This document shows, one piece after another, positions 10,461 through 21,179 of a stretch of DNA of 64,000 bases. The stretch is from Ophiura sarsii (Eukaryota; Echinodermata; Ophiuroidea; Amphilepidida; Ophiuridae): positions 37,989,098 to 38,053,097 of the forward strand of contig CM069449.1 in NCBI GenBank assembly GCA_035610835.1, in the 5' to 3' direction. The notes beneath the pieces were generated by a model that did no database searches, was not told where the DNA came from, and saw only the letters and a list, made by a program, of their open reading frames with translations. Both the position numbers and the translations under genes were made by a program. Position 1 is the first letter of the stretch, and every line of letters begins with the position of its first letter.

Positions 10461-10556
10461 CCTCTGCACGAATCTAGTGCCAATACTCCGCTGTACGTAA
10501 CTGCCGTGAATATATATCCCAGGAGGAGGCTGTTGGGTGATGCCATACTGCCTATT
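10461..10556 (-). other. Possible host exon next to the Penelope insertion
   Basis: On the minus strand a segment bounded by ATAATAG upstream and AG/GTCAGT downstream reads QYGITQQPPPGIYIHG and then SYVQRSIGTRFVQ. The residue mix and codons look coding, and the donor site is good, but the acceptor polypyrimidine tract is weak. No matching neighbour exon was found. The Penelope element sits about 25 bp beyond the donor, in what would be the intron. Confidence 0.25.
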
Positions 10557-11090
10557 ATTGATATTAAAGTAAGTAATTGTAAAATATTTATGCATTATTT
10601 ACAGGAAGGGAAGGGAGTTTGTTGTTCATTGATTTAAGGTTGGTGACTGCGTACGGACTATTCTAAGGTTCTTGTTTGAAATCGCTGACTTTGTTTTGGT
10701 ACCAAGGGATTTGCAACACATTTCAATAAAATGCACACAAACAGTTTACCACACGAAAAAATCATTCACCAAATCAAAAATTAAGGATGGATCTGTATCA
10801 TGTAATAGTTGGTTTTGCGAGAAGAAATATACCCCAAAATACCTTAAATCTAAAAGGAGCTGTTGCCATGGCAACGAGTAATAGATTAACAAACTATGTT
10901 CGTTATTCTAACATGCTACCAAAGAACTTTACTATAAGCACACATAAAAATAATGACACTTGCCAACAATACTCAATAATTACCTGAAGTAAAAATTAAG
11001 TCCCTTATTTAAGTAGCTGTTTTGCGGTGATCGAATCCCTACTACTTTTGTTAAGACGAAACCTCACCTTATCGGATCTCAAAATGTACA
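10557..11090. other. No gene recognised
   Basis: AT-rich, with several short overlapping frames and no domains. A lone B-box-like GATCGAATCCC lies near 11029, without the rest of a tRNA. Confidence 0.35.
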
Positions 11091-11094
11091 TCAG

Positions 11095-11805
11095 ACACCG
11101 TTTGTCCTCTGTTTACATGCAGGAAGTGGACAGTGTACATTAACTACCGTTTTGTCCACAGTATGCATGCAGAAGTAGAAAGTGTACATTACGTACCGTT
11201 CGTACTCAGTGTATGCCCAGGTGAATTGAAGGTCTACATTACACACCGTTTGTCCTCAGTGTACATGCAGAAAGTGGAAAGTATACATGGACAACCGTTT
11301 GTACACAGTGTGCACGCAGGAAGTGGGAAGTGTACATTATGCACCGTTTGTCCTCAGTGTGTACGCAGGGAGTGGAAAGTGTACATTACGTACCGTTTGT
11401 CCTCAGTGTATACGCAGGCAAATTGAATGTGTACATTACATACCGTTTGTCCTCATTTTGCTTGCAGGAAGTGGACATTGTACATGAACTACCGTTTGTC
11501 CACAGTATGCATGCAGGAAGTGGAAAGTGTATGTTACGTACCGTTTGTCCTTAGTGTGCACGTTGGAAGTGTCCATTGTACATTACGTACTGTTTGTACT
11601 CAGTGTACACGCTGGTGAATGGAAAGTGTATATCAAGTACCCTTTGTCCTCAGTGTGCACGCAGGCGAATGGAAAGTGTACATCACATACCGTTTGTTCT
11701 CAGTTTACATGCAGGAAGTGGACAGTGTATAATACATGAACTACCGTTTTGTCCACTGTATGCACGCAAGCAGTGGAAAGTGTACATTACGTACCGTTTG
11801 TCCTA
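11095..11805. repeat. Minisatellite, unit about 49-50 bp, about 14 copies
   Basis: The unit reads approximately GTGTACATTACGTACCGTTT, GTCCTCAGTGTGCACGCAGG and AAGTGGAAA. Copies start at about 11133, 11182, 11232, 11280, 11330 and 11380, giving a spacing of 48-50 bp. The array is noticeably less AT-rich than its flanks. Because the period is not a multiple of three and the unit lacks stops in most frames, all three forward frames stay open for 60-110 codons; these are not genes. Confidence 0.9.
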
Positions 11806-13727
11806 CCTAATTCCACAGAAAAGAAATATTTTCAGTTCATTTTATCGGTTTAAGGGCATTTTAATTGTTAACATTTCTCTAATTTGTTATGATAAGTGAG
11901 GGCGCAAGACCCTGTTGTCCAATTTCAGAGGCTTATTCCAGAAATTCCAGGGTTAAACAATCACAATAGTGTACTTCAATTATCATACATATCGTGAACT
12001 TTAAGAAAGATGTAAAGCGCAAAAAAAAAATTGTAACAACATTTTAGTTTATAAAAGTATTGGGAACCTATCTAAAAAGATGATAGGGTTATTTTGCTAT
12101 TTTGTCAATTTTTGGATGTTTTTTGTTCCCTATATTTACGAATTTTTACGTGTAGGCTATTGTTTTGATGCAAATAAGCAATATCAGGAAAAAAGAGAAA
12201 ATATGTCGCTATTGAATCAACCTCTAACAAGAACCTTTTCATAATGTTAGAACTTGGGTAACAATTTTCGTTTAAAATAAAAGGTGCTCCCCTGTCTTTG
12301 TTTCGTATGCAATGGATGAGACTCTATCATTGACTTTTTATTGCATTCTGAACAGGATTTTATAACGGATGATATGCTTAATCATCTCATCTTAAATCAG
12401 TATATTATATTGGTACGTAAGGACTGCTCAGCCCCCAATTGAAGGTGTCAGAGCAATTTTCTTTTACTTTCTTTATTTCCCTTGTGCAATGATATGTATG
12501 TGAAAAATGTAAGTAAAAGGCGCTATTCACATATCTACACGTACTCACGTTGGACATTTATGTTTTTGTTAACAGCGTCTTTTTACACGTTGCACAATAT
12601 TTGCAGTTCATAATACAGGAATTTGTATTCGTAACATGCTAGTTATCGGCGCGCACCACTTTGCGCTCCGCAATACTTTTATTTTGGAAAATAGCTTTGA
12701 AAGATCGTCTACATATCGTGATCGTGATCTTACATCATATTTCCAGGTCGGATTTTCCGATTGTGATTCCAAATATGGTAATTAAATTCAATAATTTTGA
12801 CATTTTTAAAACATTTTGGAAACATTTTGGAATGTCGTCTCAAACGCGCGCCGCGTGGAAAGTGTTAATGTATATTAGGCGCCTGTTCACATTTGCTCTT
12901 TATAATATACACAAAACACATAAAATAACCGTACAACTAATATCATTACGGGTAGGAGTAGGAGTGCCGGCAGGAGTTTTGAGAACGGTCAAAATTCCTG
13001 CCGGGCGCAGATGGCCGGCAATGTCCCTGGCAACGTGTTCAACGGAAAGGAAACGGCCCACCGTATGTCCTCACCGTGTGCCGCCGTCTGTACCAATCTT
13101 TCACGGATACATGTGGCAAATACAGAGATTCCCGGAATGTGAGTGAAGCGGCAAGCTTGAGCGCTCAGCGTATAAAGGGCGGTTTGAAGACGTTATCAAG
13201 GTGGTTCGGCTGGTACCCAGGTGAGGACCTGGTGAGAAGGTGGTATGAGCCCGGTACCAGGCCGATTATTATAACATTGGCTATATCAAATTCAGAGTTA
13301 TTTCTTTTCCAGCCACAAATTACGTATTCAAGGGATATTCTGAAAGAATTATATTTAAGAGTTCTCAAACATGTTGTTATCTGGACTTATTCTTGATACA
13401 TAAGACAAAAAAAATGTGTATAATCATCAAGTTGATTACAGAAAATACATTTGTCTGATTCGATTAATTTCCATTTATATAGATTTTTTTGCATGGAAGT
13501 AGATTATAAATCAGGTTAAACTGAAAGTGACCGATCTTGTTGAGAAATCTATTTTTAATTTTAAATAAGAATATGTTATACCAGTCATTTCTTGGTGTCA
13601 ACTTTTGTTCACAATAGTTAATACATTTTGCTTGTTGTTTATCTTGATTTAACATCATATAAATGTTTTTCGAACTTAACATAGAAACATGTACATTTTG
13701 GTCATTTATTTCAACAACAAAAAATGT
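11806..13727. other. No gene recognised
   Basis: Mostly unique AT-rich sequence. The section at 12630-13260 has more GC and CpG and an open frame of 161 codons at 12661-13146, but its composition shifts abruptly and no family is recognisable, so I do not call a gene. Confidence 0.35.
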
Positions 13728-14165
13728 ATGCTTGAATAATTAAACATTGAAACTAAAACGCAAAAACTGCCTGTTTTTTTAAACTAAAATGGTCCAGAAA
13801 GCTTTTCTGAAGCCATCTTGTTATGCTTAAATAATTAATCATTGAAACTAAAATGTTTGAAGCGCGCAAAATAAATCCATTTTGTTAACTAAAATAGTCC
13901 AAAAAACGTTCTTGAAGCCATCTTGTTATGCTTGAATAATTATCTTTAAAACCAATTCGCGCGAAGCGCGCAACATTTTCCATTTGTTTAATATAAATAG
14001 TTCAAAAATTGTTCCTGAAACCATCATGTTCTACGCTTCAATAATTAACATTGAAACTAATACTCACGAAGCGCGCAAAAAATTAAGGTTTTTTAACTAA
14101 TATAGTCCAGAAAACATTATAGAACCATCTTATTATGCTTGAATAAATAAACAATTGAAACTAAT
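13728..14165. repeat. Tandem repeat, unit about 95-106 bp, about 4 copies
   Basis: Each unit contains TGCTTGAATAATTAA, ATTGAAACTAA, AATAGTCCA and AAGCCATCTTGTTATG. Copies begin near 13728, 13823, 13929, 14033 and 14135. Two or three units carry the palindrome GCGCGAAGCGCGC or parts of it. Confidence 0.7.
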
Positions 14166-14344
14166 TTTGCAGTACATGTTCAATTTGTACTTGGTCATAT
14201 TAAATCGTTGTGTAGTGCAATACCCTTTTTATAATACAATATAGATTAGTTAGCCTACCCCTTCCCTTCCCTCCAGGCTCCGGCTCTTGAACTTATTATT
14301 GGACACACACTGTACATTTTTTTCAAAAATTGGATCGGCAGAGC

Positions 14345-14735
14345 TTATAAACTGAACACTTTGTTCAATGGCTAGTCTAACCAGAAACGGTTGTCAATAA
14401 CTATTACGGTCCTGGTTTATCAGTTGAGCACTTTTTGATTATCTTTTGATAATGTGTGTATTGACCTCTTTTGGAATATGATGTTGCTTTGACCGCTGGT
14501 AAAAAAACACCATTGAATGTGTATTCTCATTTTCAATTGGTCAAATTGCACGCGATCAGAAAAACAACTTTTCGCCTGATGATAGGACAAAATGACCGTA
14601 TCGGATTGTCTATGAAACTCAGAGTAGCGATATATTCCGGAAGGTCTATACCTCTGAATTTTTATATAAGCTCTGCAGTTTACGGTATTGAGCACTTTGT
14701 TTAATGGCTAGTCTAACCAGAAACGGTTGTCAATA
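14345..14735. repeat. Dispersed repeat, copy 1, bracketed by a 56-bp direct repeat
   Basis: The segment at 14420-14665 (from TGAGCACTTTTTGATTATC to CTATACCTCTGAATTTTT) recurs in the same orientation at 63165-63410. On its two sides here, CACTTTGTTYAATGGCTAGT plus CTAACCAGAAACGGTTGTC occurs at about 14358-14398 and 14694-14734. No coding capacity was seen. It may be a non-autonomous element or an old tandem unit. Confidence 0.6.
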
Positions 14736-15166
14736 GATAAATAAATAAATATCTATCTTCTATTCAGTATTTTGTTTCGAAAGGTTTTAGCGAAAAGATG
14801 GAATTTTCGCTACTACAATCAAACTCTCATGTAGTCTTGACGTTGTATACCCCCTCGTTCAATAAATAAGATATTTCTATCTTCTAGTCGATATTTGTTT
14901 CAAAAGGTTTTAGCATCGAAGATGGAATTTTCTTACGTGACTGAGTGATAGATTCATCAACCAACGCCTTTGATTTGACTCTGCAGCAGCATAGGGGTGT
15001 GAATGAACGGAGTGTTAGGCAACATAAGATCAAACTCTAATGTAGTCTTGACGTTGTATACGCCCCTGGTACAATCAATAAGATATTTCTATCTTCGATA
15101 TTTGTTTCGAAAGCTTTTAACATCGAAGATGGAATTTTCTTGCGTGACTGATAGATACGTACTCGT
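14736..15166. repeat. Minisatellite array, left part
   Basis: The unit is about 212 bp. It begins AAGATATTTCTATCTTCTAG, contains AAAGGTTTTAGCATCGAAGA and TGGAATTTTCTTGCGTGACT, and continues through GACTCTGCAGCAGC and GGGGTGTGAATGAACGG. Unit starts are seen near 14741, 14868 and 15080. The array stops abruptly at GTACTCGT (15159-15166), where the hAT-type element begins. It resumes at the same point of the unit at 20911. Confidence 0.75.
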
Positions 15167-15680
15167 CGTGGCGGATCCAGGGAAGTGCTGCGGTGGCTGC
15201 AGCACCCGGGGTATGAAGAAGGAGAAAAAAGGGGGAAAGGGGGGAGAAAAGGAAAGGAGACAAAAAAGGAAAGATAAGAGAAGAAAAGGAAATGGAAAAG
15301 AAAGGCAATAGTGGGGGCTATAGAATAAGAAAAGGGCCTATTGAAAGTGTGCGGAAATAGCAGGTGCGGTATAGGGATAGGCATTTCTAAAACAACTATA
15401 GAGAATATAAGATTATAAATTCTCTTCTTTTTTAGTAGGTTTGTTCGTTCAAAACAAGTATGAAAGTCGCATGTTCGTAGATAATCAAAAGACGTTGCTA
15501 TGGTTCGTGATATAATAGTCTTATCACGCAAATTACGGCCGGTTAGTAAATCAGGTTTTTAAACATTAGCCATCATGAATAAGAGGAAATACCGCGCTTT
15601 GTATTTTGAAATGGTCTTTTTACGGGTCAGGGTAGTTTGTCCTCTTGAGTGTCATTCACTTAAAGTCCACACAAAAGAAC

Positions 15681-15956
15681 CATGTACTCTCTAAATGTAA
15701 AACGAGTGGAAATAGTGGAAATTCACTCGAAAAGGAGTGAAGAGAGTGAAACGCAGGACAACCCGTTTTAGAGTGGAAAATGTCCACTCTCAAATGAGTG
15801 TGAAAGTTAATTTTTCACTCTCAATAAGAGTGGAACATTGTCATAAAAAATCCCCTTTCACTCCTTTTAGAGTGTTTCCCACTCAAAAACGTGTTGTCCT
15901 GCGTTTAACTCCTTAAAAGAGTGGAAAACCACTCTTTTACATTTAGAGAGTACATG
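15681..15956. mobile_element. Palindromic miniature inverted-repeat element
   Basis: Perfect terminal inverted repeats of 22 bp start CATGTACTCTCTAAATGT at 15681 and end at 15956. The interior is also mirrored: AAACGCAGGACAAC near 15740 pairs with GTTGTCCTGCGTTT near 15893, and AGAGTGGAA/TTCCACTCT words recur. The element is non-coding. A partial relative lies at 24582-24790. Confidence 0.85.
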
Positions 15957-16145
15957 TATAGGCCTGGTCCGATTATTTATTTATGCAAACCTGATTATGT
16001 AGACTATGTTATCTTTTCATTCTTTGATAATATTTAAACATCACTCTCAAAGTGTTTCGATACACCGATACCGCGTGACCTGTCTGACTGGGTTATTCTA
16101 GTAATGCGCCACGTATTAAAAGGAGGAATAAATAAGGAGTGATCA

Positions 16146-16181
16146 CCCCCCCCCCCCCCACACCCCCCCCCCCCCCCCCAA
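16146..16181. repeat. Poly-C tract
   Basis: About 34 cytosines interrupted once by ACA. It starts 190 bp after the preceding inverted-repeat element and belongs to no element I can delimit. Confidence 0.9.
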
Positions 16182-16264
16182 TCCGTGCAGCGCATTGCCC
16201 CTCCCCACTTTTTGAGTGGAGGCATCCCCAAACTTTGTTTGTCACATATATTTATAAAATGAGA

Positions 16265-16680
16265 ATTAATGAGGTCTGTAATGGCTTAGAAACGCCTTGA
16301 GAGAGTATCGAAATTAAACAATTCTAACGCCGCTCTTTTACTTAGTACCCAAACACCCATGGAACTGGAAGGGGAAACCACTTTTGAGATTCAGCTATAA
16401 GCAAAATGCCAGGCAGAAATGTCAGAATCAATCTCGGCGCTCTTAAGCGGACCCGAACCCCACGCCACATTAGGTGTAGGCCCCCTACTCAATACCCAAC
16501 ACCAAGGTGGAAACCCACCTTTGGATCTATATTAAAGCAAAATAACGGACAAGATGTCAGATCATAATAATAAAGGAAAATAATTATAATGTTTGTGAGA
16601 CTTCAAAACTGCTTAGAAATTTCCTCAGCGAACACCCAACAAACATCCTCGGGGCCCTTTTGTGGGAACACGCCACACCA
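16265..16680. repeat. Diverged dimeric repeat
   Basis: Paired blocks such as AAACCACTTTTGAGATTC / AAACCCACCTTTGGATCT and AAGCAAAATGCC / AAGCAAAATAAC recur about 140 bp apart, and TTAGAAACG / TTAGAAATT recur about 330 bp apart. Similarity is low and no function is evident. Confidence 0.4.
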
Positions 16681-17891
16681 CTGTCTTCTTGACAACCACA
16701 CCTAAATGCAATTTCCAGCGGTCATTACAGCAAAAACCAATTTAAAAATGCCTGAATTGTATATCACTGTTAAAAATATCCGTAAATTTACTCCGTAAAG
16801 TGAAATATGCCATATTTTCTGCGTAATTATACGGATTTTTCCGTTAATGCAAATACTAATTATGCTAATTAGCGTGATTACAATCAGCCATATTAGCCCA
16901 AACACCTGCACATAATATAGTACATCTAAGTAAACACTATTATTCCACCAACAACCATGTAAAGATGTCAATAGGCCCTACTCATGTTAACTCATGTTTC
17001 CTGTTTATTTTACGGAATGAAAAATATTGTCTGGAAATTTTGCTGCCGGAACCAAAAAGTAAATCCGTAAAATACGCAAGGAAATGGCCTCACAGCGCTT
17101 TAAAATCTCAATTTTGTCGGGGCCCGCTCCGATAGGACGCTCCACTCGCTTCGCCCGTTACGCTCTACAGGCGCGGATACAGGGAGGGGGTTAACAAAAC
17201 AAGGTATTTACAAAAAACTGGTCAACATCCTAAAATGAAATTAACAGACGACACAAAGGAAATATGAAAAAGAAGATTTAGACAGTGTATGATGTATTTT
17301 AAAGGGAATAGCGCATGGTGAGGAAAAGAAACCGCGGACGACGATTTTGTACCAGCTAAACCTTAGCTCATAACTAATACATCACTTACATCAGGCGATA
17401 GAAAATGCGTTCAATCAAATGAAGGATGGTTGATTGAGCGCGCCACCCATATTGGGTTAAGAGATTGTTATAGAGTCGCACACAATACCGCTTGCATGTA
17501 AACATACATAGAACAATTACAGACTGCGCCAATGTCCAACTTGTTTAGATTCAAATAGTCGCCGCGCGCTGTTCAATTTTCGTTAGAATCCTCACCATGA
17601 CCGCTTCCCTTTAACAAAAACTCTTTGTTTTAATGCTGGGCCCACTTTTCTCTCTGAAACCCTCCATCGTCTGACTCGTTTATTCTATCCCATGAGGCCC
17701 CACCTGTGTATCTCAACATTTGATGAGGTCGGGTTGAAAATTAACCCGACTAAAAAAACTAAGAATGTTTTAAGGTTATGAATATTAAATAAACAAGTTT
17801 GGGGGGATAAAAATGGTAAAAGTTAGAGAAAAATGGAGAGAGGATAGGCCCTACAGGTAAATAAGAGTAAGCACATATTTTTTAAAATTAA
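16681..17891. other. No gene recognised
   Basis: A hAT-like left end, CAGGCGCGGATACAGGGAGG, occurs at 17168-17187 with no identified partner. Just before it, CGCTCCACTCGCTTCGCCCG (near 17140) resembles the short GC motifs found at ends of small transposons. Otherwise the sequence is unique. Confidence 0.35.
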
Positions 17892-18391
17892 AACAGGAAC
17901 ATCAACACTTCTAAATAATAAGTAACATTTTTGAACAAGGAATAAAAATATAAGTTATGTTACATTTTATAAACATCGCCAGCTTCGGAAAATATAGCAG
18001 CTTCCAAGATATATCCAACCATCCCATAGTAATCGCGACTTTCCACCACGTTGTTATCCCATAATAATCACCCTTGGACCCCGGTAGTTACATTTATAGG
18101 GACATTAAGTGGTGTTGAAAATTTTAAATGTTTAAAAATTTAACAGGAACATCAAAACTTCAAATAATAAGTAACATTTTTTGAACAAGGAATAAAAATA
18201 TAAGTTATGTTACATTTTATAAACATCGCCAGCTTCGGAAAATATAGCAGCTTCCAAGATATATCCAACCATCCCATAGTAATCGCGACTTTCCACCACG
18301 TTGTTATCCCATAATAATCACCCTTGGACCCCGGTAGTTACATTTACAGGGACATTAAGTGGTGTTGACAATTTAAATGTTTAAAAATTTA
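17892..18391. repeat. Near-perfect tandem duplication, 250-bp unit
   Basis: Unit 1 starts at 17892 and unit 2 at 18142, both with AACAGGAACATCA. They differ at only a few positions, so the duplication is recent. The unit ends in the GGGACATTAAGTGGTGTTGA terminus of the inverted-repeat element at 18344-19800, so that terminus was duplicated along with it. Confidence 0.85.
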
Positions 18392-19800
18392 CTTCAGAAT
18401 TCAAGATGAACATTAAAAATTGTCATTATGGTTGTTTAAACACAGCAAAACTTGATTAAAACAATATCATCGCTATTTATTTGAAAACGCCCTATGTGCA
18501 AAAATATGGTTCGCGTTATGTATCACGCGTACTGCAGGGGGATACTGTCGGACGTAAAATGCTCGTTGCGGCTCTACGAGCATTTTTGAATCGACGTTTT
18601 CTTGTACAAAGAGGGCTATTTTTCTTAATCCTTATAGGTGTAAGTTCATGCATGTAATACAATTATAAAAATATACTAATCCCAGTTTTTATCATAATTG
18701 AGACTACATCAGCTATTCGATAATCAGGGTAATTTTCTTTCACTTGACAGTTTCAAGGATCGTATGCCGAACAACAGTAATATCCTATTTGACTATTATG
18801 TCATCCATAATGCTCTACCTTCAGTCTGGAAATCGATGCGCAATACAAATGTCCATGTCAACACAGATATTTCTTTCAATGGCATACTGATCGATATTTG
18901 TTCTACAAAGATTTTCAGACAGGAAATTCTTAAATTCATTGCTACTCCCCCAATATGCCAAAACCTGTGGATAAGACGTTTTCCGAATTTCATATTCAAT
19001 TGGAAATCTATCTGGAAAGCAATCCCAAACTGCACCCATGAAGCAAGGTTGATAACACTCAATTGGAAAATTCTTCATAACATCTACCCAACAAAAATTT
19101 TGCTTCACAAAATGAGTAAAGAACCATCCAATATGTGTAATACATGTAATGTAATAGACTACACAGAACATTTCTTTTACTTCTGTATAAAAGTTAAAGT
19201 TATTTGAGATTACGCAGAAAATGTCGTTTCTGCAAAAGTAAGCTTTGTTTTTAAATTTGATGTTGAAAAGGCTATTTTTGGGGTCCATAACTACAAGATT
19301 TTAGATAACAATTACATCAACTATGTTGGAGCTATTGCTAAACTTTGTATAACTAAATTCAGATATGGTAACCACCCAAATCTGCTATTTCTCTTCGAAT
19401 CTGAATTAAAAATACGCAAGGTTATTTAATTGTTCATGTTAAAATGTAATGATAGTGTATGTTATATTACTTTATTTAATATCATAAATAGAAATATTCA
19501 ATGATTTGTAATTTATATAAGTTATTACGTAAAGCTTTAAAGCTGACATGATGTGTCAATAATGAAATATTTGTATGGAGGATAATATATATGATATGAT
19601 ATATATGATGATACATTTGTATACTATACCATTTATTGAAACTTCTTTTATGTAACATTTTTGTGATGTGATGTAAGGTCAACATGGACGATTAATATTA
19701 TGTAAAAATTTAAAAATTTAAAATTTAAAATTTAAAAAATTTAAAAAATTTAAAAAAATTGGGGGCGCAGCCTCCAATACATCTCCTAGTGCCCCTTTAA
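18344..19800. mobile_element. Inverted-repeat element interrupted by a LINE fragment
   Basis: This is a reverse-oriented copy of the element at 23702-24085. The left part (18344-18700) carries the AGGGACATTAAGTGGTG end and the body; the right part (19771-19800) carries CCTCCAATACATCTCC and the TAGTGCCCCTTTAA end. In the uninterrupted copy these parts are joined, so the 1.07 kb between them (18701-19770) is an insertion. Confidence 0.75.
18698..19765 (+). pseudogene. L1/Tx1-like LINE 3' fragment inserted in an inverted-repeat element
   Basis: From 18698 to 19206 an open frame of 169 codons reads LFDNQGNFLSLDSFKDRM at its start. Further on it reads ARLITLNWKILHNIYPTKIL and a terminal C-x2-C-x8-H-x4-C pattern (CNTCNVIDYTEHFFYFC). 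This is the C-terminal region, with the zinc-binding knuckle, of L1/Tx1-type reverse transcriptase proteins. After the stop come about 480 bp of AT-rich 3' sequence and a (TTTAAA)-like tail ending near 19760. The copy is strongly 5'-truncated. The initiation codon is artificial, because the frame enters from the host element. Confidence 0.75.
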
Positions 19801-20077
19801 TACATAACTCTCTATTCATAACTGAGCACCAGCGAAATAACGAGGTAAAATATTGCGCCATAATTATCCCATAATAATCGCAGACGTGCTAGGCATGAGC
19901 ATTTAACATGTTTTGATGTTGATTAATTGAGAAGTCCAGGGTTTTCTTTTAATTATCATTTAATTACTTTCGAAGAAGAAGAAAAAAATGATTTGTACAC
20001 TTTTAACCGCCATTAATGTAAAACTAAATGAATAATATAATTGATGACAAATTTTATAGAAAAACATAAAAGTACAC

Positions 20078-20157
20078 GCTCCAGACCGGGCTCGAACTCA
20101 CGTAAAAGTTTCCAAAAGAACATGAATCCATCGCCTTAACCACTCGGCCACCACTAC
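20078..20157 (-). repeat. tRNA-Ser-like sequence (SINE head or tRNA pseudogene)
   Basis: On the minus strand it starts GTAGTGGTGGCCGAGTGG, keeps TTAAGGCGATGGA and ends with a B box GAGTTCGAGCCC. This is the layout of a serine tRNA, including room for a long variable arm. The anticodon stem no longer pairs, so it is not a functional gene. No SINE body is recognisable downstream. Confidence 0.6.
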
Positions 20158-20489
20158 ATACAGGAATGGAGAGTGGAATATTATTTATATACCAAACAGA
20201 ATATAGTAAACACGACGAATGTCGCAAACTTTGCAAAACTCTATCATTTGTTTTATATTATTTAAACCATTTCTCCACAATTGTAACAACATATGTGTTC
20301 ATATTTTCATATCCAGATCTAATATACATTTTAAAGACATATGTGTACAAATACTGATTCAAGATACATGAAAGCAATTCATAGACTCTACCACAAGGCC
20401 TGAATCTGAATTCAAATGTCAACATCCCAGGATGTTGACAAAAACAATATTGATCGGAAAAAAAGCGATTGCTTTTCAATAAAATATTA

Positions 20490-20805
20490 TTCAAAAGTAC
20501 ACGCCAAATAGCACCAAATGGGTTCGAAAATTGAACAAAATCCAATTCGGAGGGGGCACATCACACCTCAGACTCCCCCTGTTCGAGCTTTTAAACCATC
20601 TATACTTGAATCAAGAATATATCAGTATATGCGCAACTTCTTTCGTGCATTGACAAAAAAAACAAAATATTTATTGGAAATGAAGAGGTGGCTTTTCGAC
20701 AAAAGTATACACCAGATCGCACCAAATGAGTTCCAAAATAGATTTTTTTTTCTACTTCTGAGGGGGAACATCCACCCTCAGACACCCCCTATCCGAGCAT
20801 AGCTC
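20490..20805. repeat. Direct dimer, offset about 208 bp
   Basis: AAAGTACACGCCAAATAGCA at about 20494 and AAAGTATACACCAGATCGCA at about 20701 start two related units. Each continues through CACCAAATGRGTTC and a GAGGGGG...CCTCAGAC...CCCCCT block. They lie just inside the right end of the hAT-type element and may be its original subterminal repeats. Confidence 0.6.
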
Positions 20806-20910
20806 GGAGAGCGGTGCTGCGCACCGCTAGGGTGGTACCTGATCAATTTCATATTTTTGGGATCGTCTGTTAACAGCACCCGGGGTGCGACCATCCTGTA
20901 TCCGCGCTTG

Positions 20911-21142
20911 GTACTCGTCCACCAACGCCAGCGTAGCTAAGATATTTCTATCTTCTAGTCGATAATTATTTCAAAAGGTTTTAGCATCGAAAGTGGAATT
21001 TTCTTGCATGACTGATGGATACGTACTCGTCAACCAATGCCTTTGAGTTGACTCTGCGGCAGCGTAGCTAAGATATTTATATCTTCTAGTCGATAATTAT
21101 TTCGAAAGGTTTTAGCATCGAAGATGGAATTTTCTTGCGTGA

Positions 21143-21176
<34 letters not shown>
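20911..21176. repeat. Minisatellite array, middle part
   Basis: It resumes with GTACTCGT then CCACCAACGCC, the part of the unit that follows the break at 15166. Two shortened units (about 130 bp) start near 20939 and 21069. It ends in a (TA)n run of about 29 bp (21147-21176) into which the mariner-like element inserted. Confidence 0.75.

Positions 21177-21179
<3 letters not shown>

Larger units (their letters stand above)
15167..20910. mobile_element. hAT-type insertion (5.7 kb) with 8-bp target duplication, itself full of nested elements
   Basis: GTACTCGT occurs at 15159-15166 and again at 20911-20918. The flanking minisatellite unit continues seamlessly across the gap. The inner ends, CGTGGCGGATCCAGG and the complement of CCTGTATCCGCGCTTG, are imperfect inverted repeats of the CAGTGGCGGATCCAGG type seen at many hAT-like elements, and both ends are followed by a GCACCCGGGG block. 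No transposase remains visible. Inside lie a purine tract (15213-15310), an inverted-repeat element (15681-15956), a poly-C tract, a 250-bp tandem duplication, an interrupted inverted-repeat element with a LINE, a tRNA-like sequence and a 208-bp dimer (20490-20800). A second left-type end lies at about 17168-17190. Confidence 0.6.

Noticed and set aside
11133..11899. Several overlapping open frames that look like a cysteine/valine-rich repeat protein
   Set aside because: All arise from the 49-bp minisatellite. Three frames are open at once, and there is no start context or splice sites.
12661..13146. 161-codon plus-strand ORF
   Set aside because: The composition changes abruptly along the frame, there is no recognisable domain, and the initiation codon is not ATG. 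Most likely chance.
15037..15531. 164-codon minus-strand ORF, hydrophobic
   Set aside because: Translates a polypyrimidine tract within the hAT-type insertion. The Phe/Ser/Pro pattern is a composition artefact.
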